In this document: piece by piece, positions 42,767 to 51,524 of the stretch | How the letters are laid out: each line of letters begins with the position of its first letter | How positions within the stretch are numbered: the first letter of the stretch is position 1 | Assembly (NCBI RefSeq): GCF_014230055.1 | Contig: NZ_JACHVA010000033.1 | Coordinates: 1-64,000, forward strand | Reading direction: 5' to 3' | Source of the DNA: Puniceicoccus vermicola | Lineage (GTDB): Bacteria; Verrucomicrobiota; Verrucomicrobiia; Opitutales; Puniceicoccaceae | DNA length: 64,000 nt | Notes under the pieces: model-generated | What the model saw: the letters and a program-made list of their open reading frames with translations, nothing else | Told to the model about the DNA's origin: nothing | Database searches by the model: none | Program-made: the position numbers and the translations under genes

Positions 42767-43813
42767 ATGACCACCTTATCTGCCGTCATCAACGTCGCCA
42801 ACCTTCCCGGATTGGTTCTCGCCCTTATTATCATCGGAGGCCTCTGCTTCCTCATGGTAGGCGGAGACTGGCTTTGTCGCGGCTCCGCCAGTTTGGCGAT
42901 CCGGCTGAACGTGGCTCCCGTGGTCGTCGGCCTCACCGTCGTCTCGATCGCCACCTCCACCCCGGAACTTTTTACCGCCCTCGTCGGAGTCGTCCGCGAC
43001 CAGCCCGGCCTTGCGATCGGAAACGTCCTCGGCAGCAACGCGGCCAACATGGGGCTAATTCTCGGAGCGGCAGCCCTCATCACCCCCATCAGCGTCCACT
43101 ACCGGTTGATCCGCTGGGAAATTCCCATTCTTCTTGGGGTCACCGTTCTTTTCGCCGTTCTGGTCTACCTCGGTTCGGGGATCACCCGGGTCGGAGGAAT
43201 CATCCTCCTCTGCGTAACGGCGGGCTACCTCATCTTCATCGTTCAGACCTCGAAAGGCTCTCGGATTGAGAAAGAGATCGAAGAAGAGATCCCCTCACCG
43301 ATCCAGAGCATCTGGCTCTGCGCCGGCCTAATTGTCGTCGGAACCTTTTTTCTTTGGCTCGGAGCCGACCTCTTGGTCGATGCGGCCACGGAATCTGCCC
43401 TCCGCATGGGAGTGAGCGAAACCCTCGTCGGGATCACCGTCGTCGCGATCGGCACCAGCCTCCCCGAGCTCGGAGCGACTATCGCAGCCGCCGTCCGCAA
43501 GCAGAGCGGTATCATCGTCGGCAATATCATCGGCTCGAATCTTTTTAATCTCATGCTGATTTGCGGAGTCGTCGGAACTGCGCTTCCCTTCCCGGTCGAC
43601 CCAATGCTCATGCGACTCGAGATACCAATGCTGATCGTCTTCACCGGGATATTTGCCTGGTTTGTGGTCTCTCAGCGCAAAGTTTCCCGTATGGAAGGAG
43701 GGCTCCTCATCGCTCTCTACGCCGCCTTTATCATTTTCTCCAGTGTTTCGCAGACCGGCGGATTCGAGGCCGCGGCCAACGAAGTCGAATCTGCCATTGA
43801 AGCTCTTCCCTAA
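42767..43813 (+). CDS. calcium/sodium exchanger (YrbG/CaxA family)
   Basis: An inner-membrane antiporter with two inverted repeats of five helices. Each repeat has the alpha motif: VGLTVVSIATSTPELFTALVG (~residue 48) and VGITVVAIGTSLPELGATIAAAV (~220), the signature of K+-independent or K+-dependent Na+/Ca2+ exchangers. The loop between them is acidic (KEIEEEIPS, ~165). ATG 42767 gives a normal first helix. The stop overlaps the S55 gene by TAATG, so the two are coupled. Cation specificity is not certain. Confidence 0.92.
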   Translation: MTTLSAVINVANLPGLVLALIIIGGLCFLMVGGDWLCRGSASLAIRLNVAPVVVGLTVVSIATSTPELFTALVGVVRDQPGLAIGNVLGSNAANMGLILGAAALITPISVHYRLIRWEIPILLGVTVLFAVLVYLGSGITRVGGIILLCVTAGYLIFIVQTSKGSRIEKEIEEEIPSPIQSIWLCAGLIVVGTFFLWLGADLLVDAATESALRMGVSETLVGITVVAIGTSLPELGATIAAAVRKQSGIIVGNIIGSNLFNLMLICGVVGTALPFPVDPMLMRLEIPMLIVFTGIFAWFVVSQRKVSRMEGGLLIALYAAFIIFSSVSQTGGFEAAANEVESAIEALP

Positions 43814-45579
43814 TGACCCGGAAACTCTCTCTCCTATTCCTGCTACTGGCGGTCGCCGCTAGTCTCACCCAAACCTACGCCGAAGAGACCATCCCTCTCG
43901 AGGAAATCCAACCCGGCGATTCGGGAGAATGGAGAACCGTGGTTTCCGGATCGGAGGTCGAAAGCTTCCCGCTCACCGTCGTGGGCATTCTCGACTCCTT
44001 CGCGGGCGCGGGTGTCCCCGTCATCCTCTGTCGGGCCAGTGATTCGATCAATACCGCCACCGGACCCGTCTCCGGAATGAGCGGCAGCCCCGTCTACATC
44101 AAGGGCCGCCTAGCGGGAGCCTACGCCTACGGATTCCCATGGTCCAAGGATAAGACCCTCATCGGGGTCACGCCCATCGGAAAGATGGAGCCCCTCTTCA
44201 ACTACCCCGACATCCCCTATCGCGACGCTCTCAACGCCCCCATCGCGAACTCGGAAACAACCGCGTCCCTCGGTCTTCCCAACAATTTTGCCTCCATCCG
44301 GACCAGCACGGAATCCACCACCTCGCCGCGTCCCCTTCCGATTCCCCTACTCGCCTCCGGGATCTCGGCGAAGACCCTCGATGCGATTCAGCCCTGGCTT
44401 GAAAAGAATAATCTCTTCGTCACGGCCGGCGCCGGAGGGCGCACCCAGAAAACCGACGCCGACTTCGAAGCGGGCTCCCCCCTCGCTGTAATTTTGGCCT
44501 CGGGGGATCTCACCCTCGGCGGGGTCGGCACGATCACCCGCCGCGAAGGAGACCGCGTCATCGCCTTTGGCCACCCGATGCTCAGCGCCGGCTCTGTGGA
44601 GCTTCCCATCGGCAGCGCGGAGGTCGTCGATGTCGTCTCGAGCTATCGCATTAGTTTTAAACTTTCCAATATCGGGGAAGTCGCCGGAACTCTCTGGCAA
44701 GACAGCACCACTGGAATCCAGGCTGAGCTGGGCCGGATCCCCTACATGATCCCGATCACGATCCATTCGGACGCTGCGATCAAGAATCCGATCGAGGGCA
44801 AGTTGGCGGAACACCGCGATCTCACTCCTTCGATGGCGCTCACCTATGCCGCCGAGGGAATCCTAACATCCCGCGAGGGACCCGACGAAGCAACCGTCCG
44901 CGGCCAGCTTTCTATCGATATCGACGGCTACGACGAGCCACTCGAGTTCTCCCGCGTCGGCGTTGGCTTCACTGGAGCCATCGATCTGCTCTTCACCTTT
45001 TCCGACTACCTCAACGCCGTAGTCAAAGGCTCTCAGGAATTCCCCCGCCTCAAAAATATCTCCTACGATTTCAAAACGGAGAACGAAGAAAAAAGGCAGC
45101 TTCTCCACAGCATCCGCCTCGAGAGCTCCCGCATTCAGGCCGACAAACCCGTCGAGCTGACCATCGTCACCCGCAAGCGAAACGGCGAGCTCGCCCACCA
45201 CACCGTCGAAGTCCCCCTCCCCGACGCCCCCGACGGCTCCTCTTTTTCCCTATTCGTCGCCGATGCGGACACTCTGCGCTCCTTCGACCAGATTGCCACC
45301 TACAACCCGACCCGCTCCCTAGACCAACTCATCACGGAGCTACGGCAGATCAAGGACAACGGATCGATCTATGTGCAGCTCCTCCGCCCTTCTCCCGGCC
45401 TCCGCCTCGACGGACGCAACCTCGAGGAACTCCCACCGTCAGTCCTCCGACTTTATCAATCTTCACTTGAGAAACCCGGCGAAAAGATGCTCAGGGAAAG
45501 CATCGTCTGGGAAACCGCCATTCCCGTGCCGGGAGAATTCTCCGGCAGCTCCCGCATCCAATTTACCACGGAACCCTAA
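43813..45579 (+). CDS. exported SpoIVB-type (S55) peptidase-domain protein
   Basis: A 588-residue exported protein (signal RKLSLLFLLLAVAASLTQTYA). The S55 serine motif TGPVSGMSGSPVYIKGRL is at ~84-100 (likely nucleophile Ser90) and a second motif RVIAFGHPMLSAG (~249-260) carries the His. In SpoIVB the His precedes the Ser, so the order here is reversed. After ~300 the chain is a beta-rich C-terminal region. In sporulating Firmicutes SpoIVB signals to an intramembrane protease; here, in a Gram-negative without sporulation genes in view, a periplasmic processing or sensing role is inference. It overlaps the exchanger gene and lies three bases from the beta-propeller gene. Confidence 0.82.
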   Translation: MTRKLSLLFLLLAVAASLTQTYAEETIPLEEIQPGDSGEWRTVVSGSEVESFPLTVVGILDSFAGAGVPVILCRASDSINTATGPVSGMSGSPVYIKGRLAGAYAYGFPWSKDKTLIGVTPIGKMEPLFNYPDIPYRDALNAPIANSETTASLGLPNNFASIRTSTESTTSPRPLPIPLLASGISAKTLDAIQPWLEKNNLFVTAGAGGRTQKTDADFEAGSPLAVILASGDLTLGGVGTITRREGDRVIAFGHPMLSAGSVELPIGSAEVVDVVSSYRISFKLSNIGEVAGTLWQDSTTGIQAELGRIPYMIPITIHSDAAIKNPIEGKLAEHRDLTPSMALTYAAEGILTSREGPDEATVRGQLSIDIDGYDEPLEFSRVGVGFTGAIDLLFTFSDYLNAVVKGSQEFPRLKNISYDFKTENEEKRQLLHSIRLESSRIQADKPVELTIVTRKRNGELAHHTVEVPLPDAPDGSSFSLFVADADTLRSFDQIATYNPTRSLDQLITELRQIKDNGSIYVQLLRPSPGLRLDGRNLEELPPSVLRLYQSSLEKPGEKMLRESIVWETAIPVPGEFSGSSRIQFTTEP

Positions 45580-45582
45580 ACC

Positions 45583-47724
45583 ATGAAGCGAAGCTTTTTA
45601 CTCTCCTTCCTCCTCTCATCGACCAGCCTCTTCGGCGTCAAGACTGACAGCCACGTCTTCGAGGGGTATCCGACACTCTCCGACGGAGAGCTGCAGGGAG
45701 TCGCCGTTCACTGGGACGGAGGCATCGGGGTCGGTCCCTCGCTCGACGAAGGCATCCGCCCACCCCAAGGAGCAGTTATTTGGGATCTCGCCCAAACGGA
45801 AGACGGATTCCTATACATCGCTACCGGCGGGCCCGGAGCCGTCTACAAGATGGAAATCGCGAGCGGCGAAATGAAGAAAGTTCTCGATCCGGACGAACCG
45901 CTTCTCCGCGCCATCCACGTCGACGCCGACGGAAACCTCTACGCGGGAACCTCTCCCGAAGGACGAGTCTACCGGGTCAATGCAGACGACGGATTTCCCG
46001 AAATCTACGCGGATCTTGAATCGCTCTACATCTGGTCGATCGAAGACGATCCGGAGAATGAAGGCGCTCTCCTGATCGCCGCTGGCGCCCCCGGGCGTAT
46101 CTATCGCCTGCCGAAGGACTTCGCCCCAGGCGACGAGCCCGAGATCGTTCTGGATACGAACGCCGTCCACGTCTCGACCTTCGCCTTTTCTCCCGACGGG
46201 ACACTCTACTACGCCACCGGCCCCGGAGGCCACCTTCTCCGAAAACGCTCTGGCGGAAAACCGGAAACTCTCGTCGAACTTGGACAGGGCGAAGTGCGGG
46301 AGATCTTCCCCAAAGACGACGGCAGCGTCCGCATCGCCGTCTATCGCTCCGACAGTTCCGACACGAGTTCCAGTTCCAACTCAAGCGACAATGATAGCGA
46401 CAGCGCCTCCCCAGATGGACTGCCCTCGGGGATCTTCGACGTCGGCTCAGACGGTTTTGTCGAGATTCTCCTCGCGGGCTCCGACGAGAAAATCTTCTCA
46501 GCCACTCTTCTCGACAACGAGCTCCTCATCGGCAGTGACTCGCGGGGCCGAGTCTACCGTTTCCAGGATCGGTTCGACTGGAGCCTACTCGCCGAGAGCG
46601 AAGACGGCGGTGAAGTTTCAAAAATTGAAGCCATCGATGACAAGAATGCCTGGGTCGCCACCAGCAATCCCGCCACCATTCATCGTCTCAGCTACGACCC
46701 GACCGCCAAGGGCGTCTTCATCAGCGAAGTTTACGACGCGGGCCAGAAAGTTCGCTGGGGAACTCTGATTCCCGTCGGCATTCAGCTGGATTCCATCCAG
46801 TGGGAAACCCGCACGGGCAACCGGAGCCGACCCGACGATTCGTGGAGCGAGTGGGAGGCACTGAAAGAACAAAAAGTCGCCAGCCAACCCGGACGGTTCT
46901 TTCAATATCGGGCCAACTTCGAAACTCCCGAGGCAGTCGTGAGACGCATCGAACTCTTCTACCAACTTCCCAACGAAGCCCCGATTTTCCGACGAGTGGA
47001 GGGCATTCCCCTTCGACTCGAAAGCCTTCCCATGCCGCCACAAGCTCCCCCGAGATCAACCCTACCACAACTCTTTAGCCAAAACGACAACGACAAGTCC
47101 TCCCCTTCAATGCCACAGCCATTTGTCATCCATGAAGACAGCGGCTGGCTCTCGATCGTCTGGGAGGCAGTCGACCCGAATGACGACGAGCTGCGCTACC
47201 GCGTCTATCTTCGTCGGCTCGACCAAGAGGACTGGTTCCTCCTCGCCGAAGACCTCAAGGATCCCTTTTTCTCGCTCAACATCGCCGGATTCGATCCTGG
47301 ATTTTACGAGCCCCGCATTCAGGCCAGCGATCGGATGAGCAATCCCCCCAACCTCGCCAAGACATCCGAGACGCGTGGCAACTTGATCCTCATCGACAAC
47401 CAACCGCCGACGATCATCCCGCCCACTCCCGAAAATCCTCTGCAGTTTACCGTCTCGGACAACTTCAGCATTATCTCGTCGGTCACCTTCCGCCTCGAAG
47501 GCTCGGAATCCCGGGCGCTCCTTCCCACCGACGGTATTTTCGACAGTAAGAAGAAAACATTCAAACTCCCCGAGGAAGCCCAAGAGCCAGGCGCCACCCT
47601 CCATATCGAAGCCGCCGACGCCCGTGGCAATCGTGCAGCTTGGACCGGACTGGTCACTGCCCCCGAGAAAACCGATTCCGCATCGGATGAGGAACCGAAG
47701 CCTGAATCCTCGCCCGCGAGCTAA
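45583..47724 (+). CDS. exported beta-propeller protein with Ser/Asp-rich insertion
   Basis: A 713-residue exported protein (signal MKRSFLLSFLLSSTSLFG). Residues ~60-380 hold repeats of propeller type, e.g. GFLYIATGGPGAVYKM, GNLYAGTSPEGRVYRV, LIAAGAPGRIYRL, LYYATGPGGHLLRK and LIGSDSRGRVYRF. A low-complexity Ser/Asp insertion (~255-280, SDTSSSSNSSDNDSDS) splits the repeats. After ~400 come beta-sandwich-like segments similar to fibronectin III (WDPNDDELRYRVYLRRLD type). No enzyme motif. Its three-base gap from the S55 gene suggests the two proteins act together, the propeller perhaps binding substrate or partner. Confidence 0.78.
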   Translation: MKRSFLLSFLLSSTSLFGVKTDSHVFEGYPTLSDGELQGVAVHWDGGIGVGPSLDEGIRPPQGAVIWDLAQTEDGFLYIATGGPGAVYKMEIASGEMKKVLDPDEPLLRAIHVDADGNLYAGTSPEGRVYRVNADDGFPEIYADLESLYIWSIEDDPENEGALLIAAGAPGRIYRLPKDFAPGDEPEIVLDTNAVHVSTFAFSPDGTLYYATGPGGHLLRKRSGGKPETLVELGQGEVREIFPKDDGSVRIAVYRSDSSDTSSSSNSSDNDSDSASPDGLPSGIFDVGSDGFVEILLAGSDEKIFSATLLDNELLIGSDSRGRVYRFQDRFDWSLLAESEDGGEVSKIEAIDDKNAWVATSNPATIHRLSYDPTAKGVFISEVYDAGQKVRWGTLIPVGIQLDSIQWETRTGNRSRPDDSWSEWEALKEQKVASQPGRFFQYRANFETPEAVVRRIELFYQLPNEAPIFRRVEGIPLRLESLPMPPQAPPRSTLPQLFSQNDNDKSSPSMPQPFVIHEDSGWLSIVWEAVDPNDDELRYRVYLRRLDQEDWFLLAEDLKDPFFSLNIAGFDPGFYEPRIQASDRMSNPPNLAKTSETRGNLILIDNQPPTIIPPTPENPLQFTVSDNFSIISSVTFRLEGSESRALLPTDGIFDSKKKTFKLPEEAQEPGATLHIEAADARGNRAAWTGLVTAPEKTDSASDEEPKPESSPAS

Positions 47725-47782
47725 AACACAGATTTCGGCCGTAATAAAAATACCGCTACCGGCCGCACAGCAGACCTAGTCC

Positions 47783-49528
47783 ATGGACATCCACGGTTTC
47801 GTTTACTTCACGACGATCCTTCTCGGGATCGCGGTATTGGCGATCTCCTTCACCTCTCATATCGGGTTTGGGGCAATCATCGGCTTCATCGCAGCGGGGA
47901 TTTTCGTCGGACCCTCCGTCCTCTCCATTAGCTCGGAAGGGAGCGAGCTCCGGGAATTCGCCGAACTCGGCGTCGTACTCCTCCTCTTCACCATTGGCCT
48001 CGAAATGCAGCCACGAAAACTCTGGTCCATGCGAAGGCTCGTTTTCGGACTGGGGGCCATGCAGGTCGTCATCACGGGGCTAGCGCTCGCAGGCGTTCTG
48101 GGAGCCGTTGGATCTCCGTGGAATGCCGCTCTCATCGGGGGAATGGGACTCGCCCTTTCCTCGACCGCCTTTGTCCTGCCCATTCTCGGCGAAAAGGGTG
48201 AGTTGCAATCTCCTCACGGAAGAGCTGCCTTCGGCGTATTGCTGTTTCAGGATCTCGCGATCGTCCCGCTGCTTGCGATCGTCCCCCTCATCGCATCGAG
48301 AAGCCACACCACCTCATCGGAAAGCGGTGAAGAAATCCTTTTCGCAGTCGGCGAGGCAACGATGGCCCTCCTCTTCCTCGTCTTTACCGCCCGCTATATC
48401 ATCCCGCGACTTCTGGGTCTTCTCACCCGGCATCGCAACCGCAAAGCTTTCGCCGGCCTCGTCATGTTTTCGGTTTTTGGGAGTGCCTATCTCATGGATT
48501 CGGTAGGTCTCTCCATGGCCTTAGGCACGTTTCTCCTCGGCATGCTCCTCTCCGCCTCAGAATACCGCCACCAGATTGAGGCCATCGTCGATCCCTTCAA
48601 AGGATTTCTTCTCGCCCTCTTCTTCATCGCCGTTGGGATGTCGATGGACATCAACCTCTTTTTTGAGGATCCGGTCGGGATCGTCGCTGTCGCCCTACTA
48701 TTGATCGCTGGGAAGATATTGGTGCTTTTCTTCATCTCCTTGATTCTCGGTCAGGGTCGGGCGGTCTCTGCTCGCGTCGCGATTCTCCTGGGGCAATCGG
48801 GAGAGTTTGGATTCGTCCTTTTCGGGGCGGCATTTGCTCATGGGCTTATGCTCGACGCCGGATTTAACCGGGCAGTCTTGATTATCTCGCTAACAATGGT
48901 ACTCACCCCGTTTCTCGCGCGGATTTCCAACTGGGCCGGAATCAAGCTTACTCCGGAGTTGGTGGGGCCCAACCTATCGAAGGAGCACCGCGAGGCAGTC
49001 CCGCCTGAGGAGACAAACCATGTCATTCTCGCCGGGTACGGTCGAGTCGGCACCACGATCGGCCGGATGCTCACCGAGGCAAAGATTCCCTTCATCGCCT
49101 TCGACCTCGATCCGATGCGAGTCCAGCGGGCCCGCGAAAAGGGGCTCAATGTCTTCTACGGCGACGTCGGGGACGAGCTAGTGCTCTCCTCGGGCGGAAT
49201 CGGCAAGGCGAGCTGCATGGTCATCACCGCCCAAGACTCCCATTCTACCGAAAAGATACTCGAAGCGGTTCACAATACCTACAAAGACCTCCGAGTTTTC
49301 GCCCGCGCCCGCTTTCTCTCCGAAGCCGACGAGTTCGTGAAGGCCGGAGCCACCTTGGCCATCCCCGACACTCTCGAATCCAGCTTGCGCCTCGGGGAGA
49401 TCGTCCTGGAAGCGGCTGGATCCCCTCCCGACGAAGCCAGCCGCATCTCCAAGTTCTTCCGTGACAACGGATACAGCGCCCTTCGCGCGAACCCCAGCGT
49501 GAAGCACGGCCCTTTTTTCGGAAAATAG
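47783..49528 (+). CDS. CPA2-family K+/H+ or Na+/H+ antiporter with RCK domain (KefB-like)
   Basis: About twelve membrane helices in residues 1-385 with family segments IGFIAAGIFVGPS, ELGVVLLLFTIGLEM and LALSSTAFVLPIL. A cytosolic RCK/TrkA-N domain follows with HVILAGYGRVGTTIGRML (~412, NAD-binding loop) and DLDPMRVQRAREKGLNVFYGD, then a C-terminal segment to residue 581. Members exchange K+ or Na+ for H+ and respond to glutathione adducts or osmotic stress. It ends the exchanger, S55 and propeller cluster and may share its message. Confidence 0.92.
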   Translation: MDIHGFVYFTTILLGIAVLAISFTSHIGFGAIIGFIAAGIFVGPSVLSISSEGSELREFAELGVVLLLFTIGLEMQPRKLWSMRRLVFGLGAMQVVITGLALAGVLGAVGSPWNAALIGGMGLALSSTAFVLPILGEKGELQSPHGRAAFGVLLFQDLAIVPLLAIVPLIASRSHTTSSESGEEILFAVGEATMALLFLVFTARYIIPRLLGLLTRHRNRKAFAGLVMFSVFGSAYLMDSVGLSMALGTFLLGMLLSASEYRHQIEAIVDPFKGFLLALFFIAVGMSMDINLFFEDPVGIVAVALLLIAGKILVLFFISLILGQGRAVSARVAILLGQSGEFGFVLFGAAFAHGLMLDAGFNRAVLIISLTMVLTPFLARISNWAGIKLTPELVGPNLSKEHREAVPPEETNHVILAGYGRVGTTIGRMLTEAKIPFIAFDLDPMRVQRAREKGLNVFYGDVGDELVLSSGGIGKASCMVITAQDSHSTEKILEAVHNTYKDLRVFARARFLSEADEFVKAGATLAIPDTLESSLRLGEIVLEAAGSPPDEASRISKFFRDNGYSALRANPSVKHGPFFGK

Positions 49529-49577
49529 ACCGAGGCTTGGCCCCCGAGCCCGAAAGGCACCCGCTTCTTTCAAGACA

Positions 49578-49620
49578 CAAAAAAAGCCACCCGATTCCGA
49601 CAGGCCGGAAACGGGTGGCT
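49578..49620 (-). terminator. strong hairpin terminator for dps
   Basis: A 15-bp stem with one mismatch, arms at 49585-49599 and 49606-49620 (AGCCACCCG... / ...CGGGTGGCT). On the minus strand it is followed by a run of seven T, so it ends the dps transcript; it may also act for the convergent antiporter gene, though no T run follows on that strand. Confidence 0.85.
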
Positions 49621-49634
49621 GGAAAAATCAAAAT

Positions 49635-50093
49635 TTAGCTCTTCAGGAAGCTGCGGAGCATCCAGCAGGTCTTTTCGTGGACCTGAATCCGAGCGATCAT
49701 CATATCCTCGGTCTCCTTGTCATCGGCTTCAGCGGCGGCATCCCGGGCCTCACCTGCGTGGCGAATGAGGATCTCGTTCAGATTGACGAGGCTCTCGACC
49801 ATTTTCTTGGAACCGGCGTCTTCTTCCAGCTCTTGAAAACCGGCCATGCGAGCGAGCGACGAAAGTCCTCCGGGCGAATAGGCGCCTAATGCGCGGATCC
49901 GCTCCGCGATATCGTCAATCGCCGAGAAGAGCTCGGTGTATTGCTCTTCGAAAGCGTTATGGAGCGCGAAGAAATTCGGACCTTCGACATTCCAGTGGCA
50001 GAGGTGGGTATGCCCCATAAGAGCATAGCTATCCGCTACAACCTGCCGGAGTGCGTCAACTACTTGGGTTTTTGTCTGCGTGTGAGTATCCAT
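49635..50093 (-). CDS. dps: Dps-family ferritin-like DNA-protection protein
   Basis: A 152-residue four-helix protein that stores iron and can bind and protect DNA. Ferroxidase site segments: LMGHTHLCHWNVEGPNFFALHNAFEEQYTELFSAIDDIAERI (~25-66), with the His, Asp and Glu ligands shared between subunits. The N-terminus is short (MDTHTQTKTQ), with little of the basic tail found in E. coli Dps, so DNA binding may be weak. Single gene with its own promoter and terminator. ATG 50093 lies only eight bases after the -10 box, so the mRNA may have no leader. Confidence 0.93.
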   Translation of the reverse strand: MDTHTQTKTQVVDALRQVVADSYALMGHTHLCHWNVEGPNFFALHNAFEEQYTELFSAIDDIAERIRALGAYSPGGLSSLARMAGFQELEEDAGSKKMVESLVNLNEILIRHAGEARDAAAEADDKETEDMMIARIQVHEKTCWMLRSFLKS

Positions 50094-50101
50094 AGGAATT
50101 C

Positions 50102-50129
50102 AGTATAGGAGAGCCTCGCCTCAGTGCAA
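50102..50129 (-). promoter_or_regulatory. sigma-70 type promoter of dps
   Basis: On the minus strand TTGCAC, a 16-base spacer and TATACT, a good match to -35 and -10 boxes. The -10 ends eight bases before the dps ATG, which predicts transcription starting at or next to the start codon. Confidence 0.7.
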
Positions 50130-50189
50130 GGGCGAGAGGGGAATAGAAAGGTTTTGCATGGATCGATTTCGAAGCCAACTGTAGTCGGC

Positions 50190-50960
50190 ATGAGCAATAA
50201 TCCCGCACCGGAGGGCGGCCAAAGCCGTCAGATCAACCTCCAGGATCTCGTCAACCAGTTTATGGGCGGCCTGCAAAGGCATTTCGACATGCTGGCCTTC
50301 AACCTCGCCTCGCGCGAAAAAGCCTCGGAGGAGGACTATGACCGGATCTCCAAATCGGTCTACATCATGCCAGCGTCCCGGGCGCATCAGAATTTTGAGC
50401 AGACCCAGGCCTACGCCCGCGACCTGCTCATCCGGCAGGTCGTCGGGGATTCCATGAACCTGGCCGTCACCTGCCTCAACAATTCCCACCTCTTCCTTGC
50501 CCTCGGCAAGGCGCACCACGACCTAGACGGCGACCAACAGCAGATCCAGCAACAGGCCCAAGAGTCCCAGAAGACTTTTGTCCAGGCTCCGCTCGACCAG
50601 AAATTCGACCGACTGGAGAAGGACTACGATATTCGCTGCGACCTCGAGGACAGCCTCATCTCGCTCGGATTCATCGCCCAGGGCTTCATGCGTCAGAAGA
50701 CCCAAGTCGAAGCCTCCCAGACGGACGATAATGGAGAGCTGGTTGTGGAATTGAAGGCCGTCGACCCCGAATCTATCATCGACAAGGACCTCGCGCCGAT
50801 CCAGCCCTCCATGATTGAAGAACGGAAGGTCTTCCGGGAAGGCGATAAGATCTTCTTCACCGACCGCGAGCTCCAGCTCATCTTGGTGACAGTCGGCTCC
50901 TTCGCCCAAAAACTCTTCCATTCCGTCGCCCAATACGCCCAGCGGATGAAGAAGGAATAA
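50190..50960 (+). CDS. helical soluble protein of unknown function
   Basis: I do not recognise this 256-residue protein. It is helical and highly charged, with a Gln-rich segment (~residues 112-128, DGDQQQIQQQAQESQ). Other segments are INLQDLVNQFMGGLQRHFDML (~15-35), LIRQVVGDSMNLAVTCLNNSHLF and ELQLILVTVGSFAQKLFHSVAQYAQ near the end. No membrane helix or signal peptide. ATG 50190 is preferred because an upstream TTG/ATG extension runs over the dps promoter. It is 12 bases before thpR and likely shares its transcript. Confidence 0.6.
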   Translation: MSNNPAPEGGQSRQINLQDLVNQFMGGLQRHFDMLAFNLASREKASEEDYDRISKSVYIMPASRAHQNFEQTQAYARDLLIRQVVGDSMNLAVTCLNNSHLFLALGKAHHDLDGDQQQIQQQAQESQKTFVQAPLDQKFDRLEKDYDIRCDLEDSLISLGFIAQGFMRQKTQVEASQTDDNGELVVELKAVDPESIIDKDLAPIQPSMIEERKVFREGDKIFFTDRELQLILVTVGSFAQKLFHSVAQYAQRMKKE

Positions 50961-50972
50961 CGGCCCGATCCG

Positions 50973-51518
50973 ATGGAGAGACTCTTCGTCGCAATCGGCC
51001 TACCCGATTACGTCAATCAGGCCTTGGCGGCTCTCCAGGAGCCAACCCGAGGAATCCGCTGGTCTCTGCCGGAGAATTATCACCTGACCCTCTTCTTCCT
51101 CGGTGAGGTAGATCCTTTGCACACCCCGGCGATTCGTGCGGCCATTCGACAGATCCAAGTCCACTCCTTCATCCTTCCGATCGGAGGAGTCGGGCATTTC
51201 CCGCCCCGTGGGCAACCGAGTGTCCTCTGGGCGGGAATTGGCAGCGGACACCCTCACCTTTTCCAACTTCAGCATCATCTGACGGACCTACTCTTCAATC
51301 TTGGGTTCGATCCGGGCGACCGCGCGTGGAAGCCCCACATCACTCTTGCCCGCTGCAGTGGAGTCTCCCCCGAGACTGTCCGCCAGTTCGAGAAAAGGCA
51401 CGCCGAGTTCGAGACCGCTCCAGCCCGTGTCGATCAGTTCAGTCTGCTCTCCTCCGAACGGCGGGGGCCACGGCATTTTTATTCCGTGGTCGAGTCGTTT
51501 CCGCTTCTCAGCGAGTAG
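50973..51518 (+). CDS. thpR: RNA 2',3'-cyclic phosphodiesterase (2H family)
   Basis: A 181-residue 2H phosphoesterase with the two HxT motifs NYHLTLFFLGEV (~residue 32) and WKPHITLARCSG (~121). The start MERLFVAIGLPDYVNQAL is typical of the LigT/ThpR family, which opens cyclic phosphates on RNA ends. Full length. It is convergent with ackA, with six bases between the stops. Confidence 0.93.
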   Translation: MERLFVAIGLPDYVNQALAALQEPTRGIRWSLPENYHLTLFFLGEVDPLHTPAIRAAIRQIQVHSFILPIGGVGHFPPRGQPSVLWAGIGSGHPHLFQLQHHLTDLLFNLGFDPGDRAWKPHITLARCSGVSPETVRQFEKRHAEFETAPARVDQFSLLSSERRGPRHFYSVVESFPLLSE

Positions 51519-51524
51519 CGCCGA

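Noticed and set aside
46365-46430. Ser/Asp-rich stretch in the propeller gene as a microsatellite or frameshift region
   Set aside because: The frame is intact on both sides and propeller repeats continue after it; it is a flexible insertion.
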